64,000 bases of DNA from Oncomelania hupensis (Eukaryota; Mollusca; Gastropoda; Littorinimorpha; Pomatiopsidae). Location: the NCBI GenBank assembly GCA_036898135.1, contig JBAHVR010000296.1, positions 17,501-81,500 of the forward strand, given 5' to 3'. The position numbers and the translations under genes were made by a program. Below the pieces are notes generated by a model. That model ran no database searches and had not been told where the DNA came from. It saw nothing but the letters and a program-made list of their open reading frames with translations. Shown here piece by piece: positions 40,201-49,339 of the stretch (position 1 is the stretch's first letter; every line of letters starts with the position of its first letter).

Positions 40201-41742
40201 ATACCTACAACCTAGCACTAGATCATACAGGGGTTTCTGTAAAACAGCTGCTTGGATTCGTCCTGTGACGTACCTACTCTCTACTTCGATCCATGCTATT
40301 GGGCAAGTAGTCGTCGGTTTCGTCAAGTCTGCTCCTTGTAAGTCGACTGTCTTGTCTGTCAAGTCCGCGCGCGATACAAGAGATTCGCTAACTATCGCGT
40401 CGTATGATAGACCTGTGTCATACAGACAGTTCGCTTCTTTTCCGTTGACCTTGACCGTGTCTGTCACCGATGGGTGATCTCCGATTGTGTGTGGCTTGTT
40501 ACCGCTGCTTTGAGTTAGAACTCTGTGCGCTGGCCGGCTTTCGCGCTCTTCCCTACGTTGTGCGGCCAACTTGAAACATTCTGCGGTGGAGTGATTGTTT
40601 CTGTTGCAGAACGAACAATACCGTCTCTGTTCTGCGGGACCTCTTTTCCCGAATTCCGTGTTGGGTCCTTTATTTTGCCCAGGTCTGGGATTATTCGGCT
40701 TATTCGCGGTGCGCTCTTCCCGGTTAGGGCTTCGTTTCTGTGCCTCTTTCCCGTTAGGCTTTAGGTCTCGCCTGAAGCTCTTGGCTTCTCCGTGTGCGGC
40801 CACGTACCTATCTGCGACCTTGACCAGATCCTCCAGTCTTTCCGCGCCCTGCTCTACTGAGAATGTTCTCAGCTCGGGGGTCATGGTTTCCCGTAGCTGT
40901 TCCCATACTAACAGTTCTGTCAGTCCATCATACGTCTTAGCCGTGGCTGACTGGCTAATCCACTTATCCAGCGTTGTGGACAACCGATCCGCGAACTGCG
41001 CATAGCTCTCTCCTTTCACTCTCCGATTGGTGCGGAATTTTTGCCGATAGCATTCTCCTGTTAGTTCGAATCCCGTTAGGAGTGCCTCTTTTACTTTGTG
41101 ATAGTCCGTCACTCTGTCAGTCGGTAGCTTACTGTAGATGTCATAAGCCTTTCCTCTAAGCCCTTGACTAAGCTTAAAAGACCAATGAGTGGGATCTAGT
41201 TTATACTCTGTTGCTAGACGCTCAAACCTAGTCAAATAGAGATCTAGACCTTCCTCTCTCTCATTGAATGTTCCCAGTGGAAATGACATTCCTTGTACAG
41301 GGTTGGATGCTACCTCTAGCTGATCTGAGTGGGAAGGGGTTGAGGAAGAACTTGAAGCTCCTGATCCCAATCTTCTTAGCTCTAACTCATGCTGTCTTTC
41401 TTTTTCCTTTTCTTCCCTCTCTTTTTCTTTTTCTGCCCGCTCTTTTTCTTTTTCTGCCCGCTCATAATCCCACCTCCTAATTTCTGCTTCTCTCTCTGCT
41501 GCTACCTTCTTCTGCTCTGCTTCTAATGCCAGTTTCTTCTGTTCTGCTTCTAATTCTAATTTCTTTTGCTCTGCTTCTAAGGCTAGTTTCTTCGCCTCCC
41601 TCTCTGCTGCTCTCTCTGCCTTAGCCTCCTGTTTCTCTACCTCTGCATTGATATACGCAATTAGGTCTCCCCCTGCTAAGTGTAAAGCTTCCCCTAATTC
41701 CTTGAAGCGCAATCTCAAGGCCACTGGGTCCGACATTGTCAA
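37282..41742 (-). CDS. Gypsy-A gag-pol polyprotein, 1486 aa, integrase before RT
   Basis: A single frame holds a coiled-coil N-terminus of KLELEAEQ repeats (35-125), a Gag core (about 155-320), a CCHC knuckle (C376, C379, H384, C389) and an aspartic protease DTG (442-444). The integrase follows, with its HHCC zinc site (615-655), catalytic D685, D744 and E780, and the GPY module (about 918-950). Then comes reverse transcriptase with FMDD (1193-1196) and RNase H with D1344, E1388 and D1413. INT upstream of RT is the reverse of normal Ty3/Gypsy order and matches the Gmr1-like group. All catalytic residues are present and there is no stop, so it may be active. Confidence 0.96.
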   Translation of the reverse strand: MTMSDPVALRLRFKELGEALHLAGGDLIAYINAEVEKQEAKAERAAEREAKKLALEAEQKKLELEAEQKKLALEAEQKKVAAEREAEIRRWDYERAEKEKERAEKEKEREEKEKERQHELELRRLGSGASSSSSTPSHSDQLEVASNPVQGMSFPLGTFNEREEGLDLYLTRFERLATEYKLDPTHWSFKLSQGLRGKAYDIYSKLPTDRVTDYHKVKEALLTGFELTGECYRQKFRTNRRVKGESYAQFADRLSTTLDKWISQSATAKTYDGLTELLVWEQLRETMTPELRTFSVEQGAERLEDLVKVADRYVAAHGEAKSFRRDLKPNGKEAQKRSPNREERTANKPNNPRPGQNKGPNTEFGKRGPAEQRRYCSFCNRNNHSTAECFKLAAQRREERESRPAHRVLTQSSGNKPHTIGDHPSVTDTVKVNGKEANCLYDTGLSYDAIVSESLVSRADLTDKTVDLQGADLTKPTTTCPIAWIEVESRYVTGRIQAAVLQKPLYDLVLGCRYVFLGTPPKTVEMAAVQTRAQAKTQPPQPEFAPNPGLEEIKTAQKEDTSIAKCFQKLPKAHTPPHKGDFYLEQGVLHRQGDGDHTQLVLPATLRAQVLELGHSMPLSGHMGIGATVQRISAHYYWPGITEDVKRYVKSCHQCQRYSPRHHTVPVTLGPSVVVGVPFQQVSVDIVGPLPMTKKRNRFLLTLVDACTMWCEAVPLPAIDTKKIADALIAIFTRVGFPDSIRTDNGSQFTGRLMQDVFELIQVHHIRTPPYHPASNGQVERLNGTLLTILRKVADDNPEAWDTYVNAALFAYRETPHAATGYTPSTLLFGRPLAGPLEALRRSWTEAKIDDTPRGATKYVADLQETLKATWKKAGEALKKARARQAKYYNRHAKDRELQVGDQVLLLLPSGTNKLDIAWRGPYRVTAKKSKTVYQVEVNGRARYHHINLLKKYTDRPATPSTHNLLAIAIAEEGESMETNAVEYPLHSKETYKDVILNGDLAANQRQQVLQVIRQHQTVLTDRPGRTDLVEVTLTVTDPTPVRQKLYPMPLSQQRAIKEEIDTLLAAGIISESTSPYSAGTVLLRKPNGEHRLCIDFRLLNAVTQFQPEPLPDQTDLFAKLQRAKYFSRIDLSKGYYQIPVRPQVRKYLAFSTMEGHFEFNVLPFGLHNAPSIFSAMMRKLLAPLSSEHLHSFMDDILIATPTWEEHVTLLQQLLARLRDTGLTARPTKCQIGFTELEFLGHTISQGSLRPVEKTVKRLLDAPRPKTKKEVQSFLGLCGFYQKFIPNYNSIAVPLTNGTRKIAPDKVVWTAECETAFQTLKDRMTSAPVLHLPDLTQPFVLRTDASDLGLGAVLLQRDPKNAETLFPVAYASRKLRPAETHYATSEKECLGLVWAIQKFQLYLYGTHFTVQVDHQPLSFLAASKSLNSRLMRWALTLQAYSFQIEYIPGKENHGADYLSRHLVEDTAAVAHPTQLRATAPEFVPAQ

Positions 41743-42078
41743 AAGTGTCTATGAACAACCTCTGAATCACGTGGAATACCAAAACACTAGCAATATTGCA
41801 AGTCAATAAAAACAATGGAAAGACAATCAAATTCGTAATCAATAATAGAATAAAACAAGAGTCAAATGGCATACAACAGTTACTTAAGCAAAACCTGCAA
41901 AAGAACAATGCAACATACAGGCACAAAAATATTTGAAGCAAACAAGTTTTTAACTAAAGAATAGTGCACCACAACTGATCAGTGTTATACCTTTACACTA
42001 TTCTAAGTTCTTCTACTTCTACTGTTATCTAATTTTATTGTACTTAGATCCGGTTATACCCAATTCCTATTATACACA

Positions 42079-42098
42079 GATCCTGGCTAGGCTCGCCA
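42079..42098 (-). promoter_or_regulatory. Gypsy-A primer-binding site
   Basis: The + strand here ends in CCA and carries GATCCTGGC, as in the T-arm and acceptor end of a tRNA, so the minus strand can pair with a tRNA 3' end. It starts seven bases inside the 5' LTR boundary. I do not name the tRNA. Confidence 0.6.
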
Positions 42099-42105
42099 AT
42101 TAAAG

Positions 42106-43644
42106 TGTCACGTGGGGTTTATGGGCTCTGCACAATGGAATTATGGACCCTCACGTTTATTCGGTGGGAACCGCTAGTAAGTCACCCTATGAATTACTTT
42201 AATAAATTTATTTGTTTAGCTCGTTCTGTGTTAAGGTTGGGGTACAGAGATAGATAGAAAAATGGTAAAAGATTACTGTCACACTAGCTTTCACACGGCT
42301 ATGAATCATATGTAGTCCAGCCACTTGATAACAGTTAAAATCACACATTTATTTCTTCTACTCTATACAAGATTCTCTAAGTACTTATCTAACTTAAAAT
42401 GTCTCAGTCACTGCTAATAGTTCGATCGCTGATAGTCTAGGTAGCTGTTATTTCTTCCTCGGGCACTTGCTATTATATTTCATGTAGATTTGGACTACTG
42501 TGGTCCGTTTTACAGTTTCTGAAGAGTTGGACTACTGTGGTCCTGTTATGATCAGTTTAAGTGCACCTTCGTGTTATGCACTTAACTCATGAGTGGGGGT
42601 TCGAAGTCCTTCTGTGAGGTAGCTTCTGGTCCACCTGTGTCGTTGTGTAGTTGGGTTCCCTTGCCACGCTGTGGGGTCTGACAGGGAGTTTTTCAAGGCA
42701 GCTCTTTCCGTCTGGTGCGGTAGAGTCTCCTCAACCAACTAGTCGTTTCTGTGGAGTGGGGTGCACAGGATAGCTCGGGATAGCTCGGGATAGCTCGCCT
42801 GCTCGTCTGTAATATAAGAGACGAAATTCTGCACAACCCTGAATAATCGGTTTGTGCAGAGCGTCTCACTGAAAGCCAAAGTAGCCCTCAGTGATAGCTC
42901 CACATCTCTATACATAAGCGACGAACATTCTGCTACTTCCGGGGTCCACTGGAATCTCACTCTAAATTCCTATACATACATAAATATAAATCGTGGCTAA
43001 CTATACACATCCAGAATTAATAATAATATAAACATTCAGTGGTACAGCCACTGGTCTGCAAACATACATATAAGTTAAACAACAGTGGTTCCGTACGGGA
43101 TACAACATGGCGGCGCAACCGGTCGTGTTTCACCACGTGTTCGGCGTTTCCACATGGTCACGCAAATTCGGATTAACAATTCACATTTATGCATAGCAAA
43201 TTCTTCAAACATAATTTCAACAATAATATAAATATATCACGATGAAACAGAAGGGTGTTCATTTACCTGTTTGACAAGTTCAGGCCCGTTGTGACTTGAT
43301 AGAATTCTATGCTTCTAAGTCCTGCTTCCTGGTCTAAGTGTGTAGAGATTTCTCTAGCTATCTAGCTGTTCACACTTCGGTGTATTCCTCCCAACTGACC
43401 AAAACTGTGCGTGGTTTGGACCCAGTCAAACTGGCTCCAACCACTTTGCCTAAGCTCTCCCATTGGTTCCAACGGTCCGATTCAAAACTTAAGTGCTGAC
43501 GTCACTGCGCTGTGTGTGTGGCTCAGGCTCGCAGTGTGCTGTAATTTAATTGCTGCTGTGTAATAGACTGACTCTCTACTATTACAAAGACTACACAATG
43601 CTAAATAGTCAACAAGCAGAGTTAAAACTAGCCAATTCGTGACA
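42106..43644 (-). repeat. Gypsy-A 5' LTR, 1539 bp
   Basis: Same length and ends as 35576-37114. It joins the capsid gene at 43645. Confidence 0.97.
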
Positions 43645-43649
43645 GCCTG
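43645..43649 (+). other. Gypsy-A target site duplication, right
   Basis: GCCTG, identical to 35571-35575. Confidence 0.9.
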
Positions 43650-44798
43650 ATCAGGGGTCAGATCAAATACAAACAGCGTGTAACCGCGACCAAATTCATC
43701 ATAAGTAATATCATTCGCTTCATCTTGCCATGCTTTACCCAAACCTTGAAACATAGAGAGATAAGAGCGAGCATAGCGCCGTCCTTCAAAATCAGGCTTT
43801 AGTGGCTTAGACGGTATACTCCGGCCACCCACATGTAAGCATATATAATTTATACTAAAGTGTTGAAAGTTAAAGGGGTTTAGCGCATATCGACCATGAA
43901 AAGCGCCATTACTGATGAGCCCTATGACAATGCGGGTGGGTAATTGCCCCAAAAACAGATTTTCTTTATTGACTTGCATGTTTCCCTGGGGTATGGCAAA
44001 TATTTTGGTAACACCTCTTTTTAGAGGATATTTGGCATTTTCGTTTTGGAGCGTTTGAAGATGTGCCATCTGAATGTTTGGATTAATTTTAACTTTCCTT
44101 ACAAAAAAGCTCACGTCTTGTAAATTAATTTTAAACCCAGCCCCGGCACCGGCATGAAGACAAAATTCATCCGAGTTTCATATTAGACGTAGTTTTAAGC
44201 TAACACCATTCATAAGTAGTTTTTCTTGTTGACACATGTCTAGATGTAATCGTCCAATTAACTCTGTGGCGCGACTGGCGGCGATCGTTGTAGCACGTCT
44301 CTGTAGACCGCTGTTGTGATTTGCCGCCGCATCCATATGTCCTGCACTATCTTTATCCCATAGGGATAATTGAAGAAGAGTTTGTTTAGCATCACGACCA
44401 TGAGACAAGAGTGTTTCTAAATAAGCTCTATAAGCGTAGGTGTTGCTGGATGATGTCACCTGTTGATCATTGAGCGATAGATCAATTTGACTCCATAAAG
44501 AGTGTAGCAATAAATTTTCCGGGCCCACAGCGGCATCACCAGCAATATTAGTGCCATCCGCATTAAGCACACGAAGTTTAACATAAAGATAAGAGTTACT
44601 GAGATCAATGTAGTCTGAATCACCACCAGACACATAAAATTCGATGGGACCGGCATCAGTGATCGTTGAAAGCGGTCTGTGTTCTATATCTTGAGATTCT
44701 ATAATGGCTGTTTGAGTCGGCGGTAGTTGAAATAAATCCAGTTCTGATTTTAAACAAGGACACGAGTTTTGATGAATGAGTTCGCTCATGATCGGTAA

Positions 44799-45242
44799 TT
44801 AATCAAATATATCTCTTCGTCTTTTGTTTCTCAAATGTGTATTGAGAGGTCGATGTATCGGTTGTCGTCGCTTGTGAGGCACTCCTGGAGGTGGTGAAGA
44901 TGTAGAAGAAGTAGAAGGTGAATTTATAAAATCGTGAGCTACACGCTGTACATGTTCCAATCCTCTATTTTTTAAAGAGGTAGAGATTTTCTGTCCGCCC
45001 ACAACATCTCCTAAGACATCTGCGCCAAAACTAACCAGTCGTTTAGGAACCTCTCTCTTTAATACCTGTCCAAGGGTAGGTAAAACAGTGGTTCGCATGA
45101 GACTACTAAATAGACTTCCGAGGCCATGACCTCGTTGATGTCGTGACCCCGCAAAGTAAGGTAATCCTACACCTCCGCCTGCTTGCGATGTATAATAATC
45201 GAGATATATCTTTGGAGAATGATCCGCATAGGGGTGCCTCAT
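44799..45242 (-). CDS. Polinton-2 basic core protein, adenovirus pX-like (147 aa)
   Basis: MRHPYADHSPKIYLDYYTSQ is followed by a Gly-rich block (AGGGVGLPYFAG), then QRGHGLGSLFSSLMRTTVLPTLGQ and a basic, Ser/Pro-rich tail ending in KRRRDIFD. The GHGLGSLF motif and the position directly before the capsid gene match a small Polinton/adintovirus protein compared with adenovirus core protein X. It may condense DNA. The gap to the capsid ATG is 9 bases. The frame is intact. Confidence 0.6.
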   Translation of the reverse strand: MRHPYADHSPKIYLDYYTSQAGGGVGLPYFAGSRHQRGHGLGSLFSSLMRTTVLPTLGQVLKREVPKRLVSFGADVLGDVVGGQKISTSLKNRGLEHVQRVAHDFINSPSTSSTSSPPPGVPHKRRQPIHRPLNTHLRNKRRRDIFD

Positions 45243-45254
45243 TTTTTGTGTGGA

Positions 45255-46049
45255 TCAAACTAGAGATCGTCGTCGCAACTGAAGTGTTAAGATGACCTCT
45301 CCACGATCAAATGGGATCAATTCTCCCGCGCCGTTTCTTATATTTACAATAATATTATCAAAACTATTAAATTTAATCGGAACAAAATGAACATCATGAT
45401 AAGTCTGAAAGACAATGTCAGAGCTAGATCCGGTCAAAGGTACCATTCTTAATAGTGGAGCCCTCGCGTCTCCCACAATACGATCCTCGGCAATATTGAT
45501 ATATACATATAAACACGTTAGATTGCGGTTAACGTCCGCTACATGTTCTCCATACGCATGTCTTCCTCCATGATATTTGAAATGTTTAAATCCTAACATG
45601 TCAGCCAGAGGTTCGTCCATCTTCACCTCAACATCAGTATCCAAAGTCATCATGACTTTGTTAATGTCTTTATGATAATAAAACAACTCTCCCCATGCAC
45701 CATTTTTGTCATATATAACAGGCAGTGGGCGTGAAGGCTTAAAGAGTGGTCGGATTCGACTGTTGATCCAATCCACTATTTGCTGTAGGCTGTCGTAATG
45801 TCCCGACGTCACCGTAATTTGTTGAGTAGTATCTATCTGGCCAGCTTTTTTACGTGTTATTCGTAAATTCATATTGTTTGCGTTTACATTAATCCAAGAC
45901 CGTGGATAAATAATTTCACACAAACCCACTTCATATGGACCTTGAAGATCCAAAGGCGGGTCTAATTTTGTAGTAAATGAAGATAAGGTATTGTCAGGAT
46001 AATGCGTCATAGACGCGTTGCTAGGGAGAGTTATATAAAAACTGCTCAT
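45255..46049 (-). CDS. Polinton-2 penton/minor capsid protein (single jelly roll), 264 aa
   Basis: I start it at MSSFYITLPSNASM (46049); the longer frame to 46208 overlaps the integrase end. Typical blocks are YPDNTLSSFTTKLDPPLDL, EVGLCEIIYPRSW, a tract ending LADMLGF, and the final strands VNIRNGAGELIPF and GEVILTLQLRRR. This is the Polinton penton pattern, a vertex protein of the capsid. It lies 12 bases upstream of the pX-like gene and is intact. Confidence 0.82.
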   Translation of the reverse strand: MSSFYITLPSNASMTHYPDNTLSSFTTKLDPPLDLQGPYEVGLCEIIYPRSWINVNANNMNLRITRKKAGQIDTTQQITVTSGHYDSLQQIVDWINSRIRPLFKPSRPLPVIYDKNGAWGELFYYHKDINKVMMTLDTDVEVKMDEPLADMLGFKHFKYHGGRHAYGEHVADVNRNLTCLYVYINIAEDRIVGDARAPLLRMVPLTGSSSDIVFQTYHDVHFVPIKFNSFDNIIVNIRNGAGELIPFDRGEVILTLQLRRRSLV

Positions 46050-46095
46050 CTTCCTCTTGGGGGTATTTATCCTATGAGCCTTTGTATCGTGTGAT

Positions 46096-47214
46096 TTAGC
46101 TTTTATACTGACCGATGTTAGATGCATCAATCCAGCTATTAAAGGCATCGGAATATCCCAACCATTTGACAAGCACTTGGCGACCTCTACGACGTAATAT
46201 TTTCTCAATTTTATAGATACCGCTGTCGATCACTTTTTGTAGTTCTAATTCATAAAAAGTTCCTTGAATGAGCTGTCCATTATCGTCTCGTATTTTATAT
46301 ACATAAGGGAATGTTTTTAAATGTCTTTGAGCGATAGTAAACAATTCTTGTGACCATTTAGGTAAATATCCTTTATGAAACGTACGTCTAGATTCCGCAA
46401 TGCGAACTCGATCACCTACAGAAAACTTGGGTAAAGAAGATCTGACAGGATTATTGTCCAAAACTTTGGCATACAAAGCTTCATAAACACGATGAATGTT
46501 ATCTGATGTCACGAGGCGCGGCTGGGTTTTAATAGATCGATGATAGGTTGAGTTATAACTATCTAATAACTCTTGTAACACATCTACATAACGACGTGTA
46601 TTGTGATGCGTAAAATATCGATACATTTTTCCTTTTAATGTACGATTAAATCGTTCCACCACGGCTGCTTTAATGTCCTCATTTTCTGAAGTAAAATGAT
46701 GAATTTTGTTTTTCTTTAAAAACATTTGAAATGGTTTATTTTTAAATTCTGTTCCTTTATCAGTTTGTAAGTGACGTGGAGACTTTGGGCTTTGTCGTAA
46801 TATGTCAGCAAAAGCCTCGATTAAAGCAGCGCTCGTTTTATTTTTGAGTGCGCGAGCATAAGCTACTTTAGAAAACACATCAATGACTGTTAAAATATAG
46901 CGATGACCCGAGTTGACGTTTTTAAAGCGAGATAAGTCACACAAGTCTGCTTGCCACTGATCATAGGGTCCAGAGACGACGATGGATCGGCGAAGAAACT
47001 TTTGTCGGGTAGGATGATGCAGAGTGTACGTATCTTGCTGTTGAAGCCATTGCTTTAATCGGGGTTTGTGTTGAGGCAAAGTCGAGGCATGACGTAAATA
47101 GGCGCTGGCTCCGCTATAAGCCCCTGGGTAGGCTGGATGAAAATATTCTTTTTTCCATATAGATTCTATGGACTTTTGGGCTGCATGTTGTCGTTTTCGA
47201 GCCATGATTCCCAA
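46096..47214 (-). CDS. Polinton-2 integrase with C-terminal chromodomain, 372 aa
   Basis: The DDE core has Asp90 (QWQADLCDL), Asp152 (LQTDKGTEF) and Glu187 (VVERFNRTLK), the last two 34 residues apart. A basic SH3-like segment follows (about 265-330; FSVGDRVRIAESRRTFHKGY). The final 40 residues (YKIEKILRRRGRQVLVKWLGY, then FNSWIDASNI) form a chromodomain that could target histone marks and so steer insertion. The start may be the first or fourth residue (MGIMARKRQ). It overlaps the upstream gene by 49 bases. The frame is intact. Confidence 0.95.
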   Translation of the reverse strand: MGIMARKRQHAAQKSIESIWKKEYFHPAYPGAYSGASAYLRHASTLPQHKPRLKQWLQQQDTYTLHHPTRQKFLRRSIVVSGPYDQWQADLCDLSRFKNVNSGHRYILTVIDVFSKVAYARALKNKTSAALIEAFADILRQSPKSPRHLQTDKGTEFKNKPFQMFLKKNKIHHFTSENEDIKAAVVERFNRTLKGKMYRYFTHHNTRRYVDVLQELLDSYNSTYHRSIKTQPRLVTSDNIHRVYEALYAKVLDNNPVRSSLPKFSVGDRVRIAESRRTFHKGYLPKWSQELFTIAQRHLKTFPYVYKIRDDNGQLIQGTFYELELQKVIDSGIYKIEKILRRRGRQVLVKWLGYSDAFNSWIDASNIGQYKS

Positions 47215-47951
47215 GCCAAAGCTTTTTTGAGTGTTTTTTTGGCTTGTTTCTTTTTCTTTTTGATTGAACTTTTGGAGGTATCATTGTCATCAAACATAGA
47301 TGATGGAGAGGGTGGTGGTGTAGCCCTGATGTCGTCAGCAAACACTTGATGATACCGTTGAATATTTCCTAAATATTGACGAGGGATGTTGGTTTGTTTT
47401 AAACCTTGGGCAAAAACACGCCAGCCCGCAGGGGGTGGTAGCAACTGTCTCGCTTTGGTCGAATGTAAAACATCATGAACTAGATCTACGATGTTTGTGT
47501 TAGGAATGATGTTGTCCTGCCACACCAGATTGCCCTGACTGGTATATGTCATCACATCATTGTCTTTTAAATGCTGCATCAATTTACGCCCTTTGCTACG
47601 AAGACTAGCGGGAAGGCTATGAACCACTTCTTCGGTCATATCAGCTAGTGTTGCTGGTGTTGGGAGTGACGCTGATGCTGACGCTGTTGCTGTATCTATG
47701 GATGTAGATGGTTGAGACTGATAGTGATACTGATCTTGATAAGAAAGATATCGTTGCAATAGTTGTTGATACGCTCGCAGTTTTTGTTCCGTATTGAGTG
47801 AAGTCGATTGTAATATAATAGTCATTTGTTGATCCAAATCACTCAGCTGATTTACAAGAGGGGGCGTAGGAGGCTCCGGTCGCAATGGTGTTGATGAAGG
47901 TGTCATGTTGTCACTCGCTGGAACGAGTTTCATTTTGATGGCGTGTTGCAT
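47166..47951 (-). CDS. Polinton-2 conserved-type virion-associated protein (261 aa), unknown
   Basis: The ATG at 47951 (MQHAIKMKLVPASDN) is one base after the stop of the gene before it, better than the ATG at 47981. A Pro-rich stretch (about 16-35) is followed by a helical segment (DLDQQMTIILQ...LLQRYLSYQ), a Ser/Thr/Ala linker, and a domain with VVHSLPASLRSKGRKLMQHL and NIVDLVHDVLHSTKARQLLPPPAGW (about 105-185), then a Lys-rich tail. The domain pattern is one I associate with invertebrate Polintons, but its function is not known to me. Confidence 0.6.
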   Translation of the reverse strand: MQHAIKMKLVPASDNMTPSSTPLRPEPPTPPLVNQLSDLDQQMTIILQSTSLNTEQKLRAYQQLLQRYLSYQDQYHYQSQPSTSIDTATASASASLPTPATLADMTEEVVHSLPASLRSKGRKLMQHLKDNDVMTYTSQGNLVWQDNIIPNTNIVDLVHDVLHSTKARQLLPPPAGWRVFAQGLKQTNIPRQYLGNIQRYHQVFADDIRATPPPSPSSMFDDNDTSKSSIKKKKKQAKKTLKKALAWESWLENDNMQPKSP

Positions 47952-47952
47952 T

Positions 47953-48288
47953 CTATTGTTGTGGTTGTGGAAATAAACCACCTAGTAGTTGTGTAGCTAA
48001 TGGTAGCAGCAGTTGTAGAAATCCTCCTTTTTGTATTAATTTTTGTCGTTTGGCTGTGTTTGATTTAGGCGCTATCAAACGGCGAAGCTTGTGCTTGTGA
48101 CGAGCCCATCGTTGTTTCTGACCACGCGATAGTTTAACATGTCCTTTAAGTACATTATGTACCATCTCACACAAACAGTTAATAACACGAGGTTTTTTCA
48201 ACATTTGTTGGCGCTGATGTTTTTTTTTAGCGCATAATAAAGGAATCAAAGGTTTAAGTCGAGTCTGAGCACGATGTGTCTTCGCCAT
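47953..48288 (-). CDS. Polinton-2 small basic protein with hydrophobic tail (111 aa)
   Basis: A Lys/Arg/His-rich body with LSRGQKQRWARHKHKLRRLI (about 53-72) leads to a C-terminal amphipathic stretch, QKGGFLQLLLPLATQLLGGLF (about 86-106). The build, a basic body plus a melittin-like tail, suggests DNA binding with membrane disruption, comparable in role to adenovirus minor proteins; that is inference. It lies between the ATPase (46-base gap) and the 261-aa gene (1-base gap). Confidence 0.6.
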   Translation of the reverse strand: MAKTHRAQTRLKPLIPLLCAKKKHQRQQMLKKPRVINCLCEMVHNVLKGHVKLSRGQKQRWARHKHKLRRLIAPKSNTAKRQKLIQKGGFLQLLLPLATQLLGGLFPQPQQ

Positions 48289-48334
48289 GGTAGTCTTTTT
48301 TCATCTGAATGTCTCATAACAGATAACACCTGTT

Positions 48335-48976
48335 TTATATATTGTTTTTAGGAATATAGACGATCGGATGTGGATCAAAAACATGAGTGCGCACACGATA
48401 GGTTTCAGGAGTTTGTTGTTTAAAATCTAAAAAGAGGTATCCGTAAGCCTCTCGGGTTGCATCTTGATAGGCCTCACGTAAAAAATGATGCCGTTTAGGA
48501 AAAGTTTGCATAGCCAAGTGTAAAATTTGATCCGCAGATCGTGGATTTTTACCCAACCACAAATAATGTGCATTTAACGAAATCGTCCGATGATGTTTGC
48601 TAGTATGAAATATATTTTGCACCATATAAGCCATACTTATATTTCCGTGATGACATTTTTTAATAAAAAATTCAGCCACACGCTGTTCCATCACAGGATT
48701 ATCCATATGATCATCGACCACCAATAAGGTTGCAATAGTCGAATCAAAGTCCACTCCATCTAAACTTTCTACAAAATCAATAGATACGGGACTTGTCTCT
48801 CGTAGCTGTCCAAATAAGTCTTGATATTGATGATAGACATACAACACTTTTTCAATAGGCGGTTGAATGTGAGTTTTACAATGTTGAATCAATTGTGCAA
48901 TAAAAAATGTTTTACCACAGCCTGAAGGACCCGCGAGAAGGATCGAGAACGGATGTTGTAAAAAACGCACATCCAT
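48335..48976 (-). CDS. Polinton-2 genome-packaging ATPase (FtsK/HerA, A32-like), 213 aa
   Basis: Walker A is GPSGCGKT (16-23) and Walker B is TLLVVDDHMD (82-91); the following helix-strand order and 'YMVQNIF' sensor-like segment fit the A32-like family. It drives DNA into capsids. Intact, and the first gene of the late block, 43 bases from the end of polB. Confidence 0.92.
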   Translation of the reverse strand: MDVRFLQHPFSILLAGPSGCGKTFFIAQLIQHCKTHIQPPIEKVLYVYHQYQDLFGQLRETSPVSIDFVESLDGVDFDSTIATLLVVDDHMDNPVMEQRVAEFFIKKCHHGNISMAYMVQNIFHTSKHHRTISLNAHYLWLGKNPRSADQILHLAMQTFPKRHHFLREAYQDATREAYGYLFLDFKQQTPETYRVRTHVFDPHPIVYIPKNNI

Positions 48977-49339
48977 GATAAGTCACTATCAATGTCAAAC
49001 AAAAACAAAAAAAAAAAAGTTAGAGATCAAGTGGTATGGTAGAGACACCGTCTGACAGTACTTTTCTTTTAGTGTAGAGATAGGATAAACCTCTTTTGGG
49101 TTGGATATAAGTTCGCATCACATTTTGTGCGTCAAGACGAAAACCTCGATTAACCACATGATGTGGCGTTTGTGCCGTTAGTACGGTTTGAAAGTTGGCT
49201 ATGGTTAATGGATTGCACCTTTTTTGCACGCCTTTGCAAGACACCTTAGTGGTTGTATGCGTGCTACATGCGTAGCTTTTGGGTGCCAAAGAGATAATTT
49301 TATCAGCTTTGGCTTCCAGCTTCCATAAACCGGGCTCTC

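Larger units (their letters stand above)
35576..43644 (-). mobile_element. Gypsy-A LTR retrotransposon, 8.07 kb, apparently intact
   Basis: Two 1539-base LTRs (TGTCAC...GTGACA) flank a single long gag-pol frame. The target duplication GCCTG lies at 35571-35575 and 43645-43649 inside the Polinton-2 capsid gene. A tRNA-complementary primer site follows the 5' LTR, and a purine-rich tract precedes the 3' LTR. The LTRs show no difference in my reading, so it is the youngest of the three nested insertions. Confidence 0.97.
35405..44789 (-). pseudogene. Polinton-2 major capsid protein gene, split by Gypsy-A and an in-frame stop
   Basis: The N-terminal part (44789-44178; SELDLFQLPPTQTAIIESQD, EFYVSGGDSDYIDLSNSYLY) ends at TGA (44178-44180). 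The same frame continues from 44177 (VRKVKINPNI..., FDLTPDQA) to 43645, where Gypsy-A is inserted. It resumes at 35570 with the C-terminal blocks LRLEIQFAQALP and NLLEIDKHRNVMVDF, ending at 35405. Without the insert and one target copy the gene is 437 codons and in frame. It belongs to the double-jelly-roll capsid class often annotated 'F54H12.2-like' in invertebrates. Two independent lesions mean no full capsid protein is made from this copy. Confidence 0.9.
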
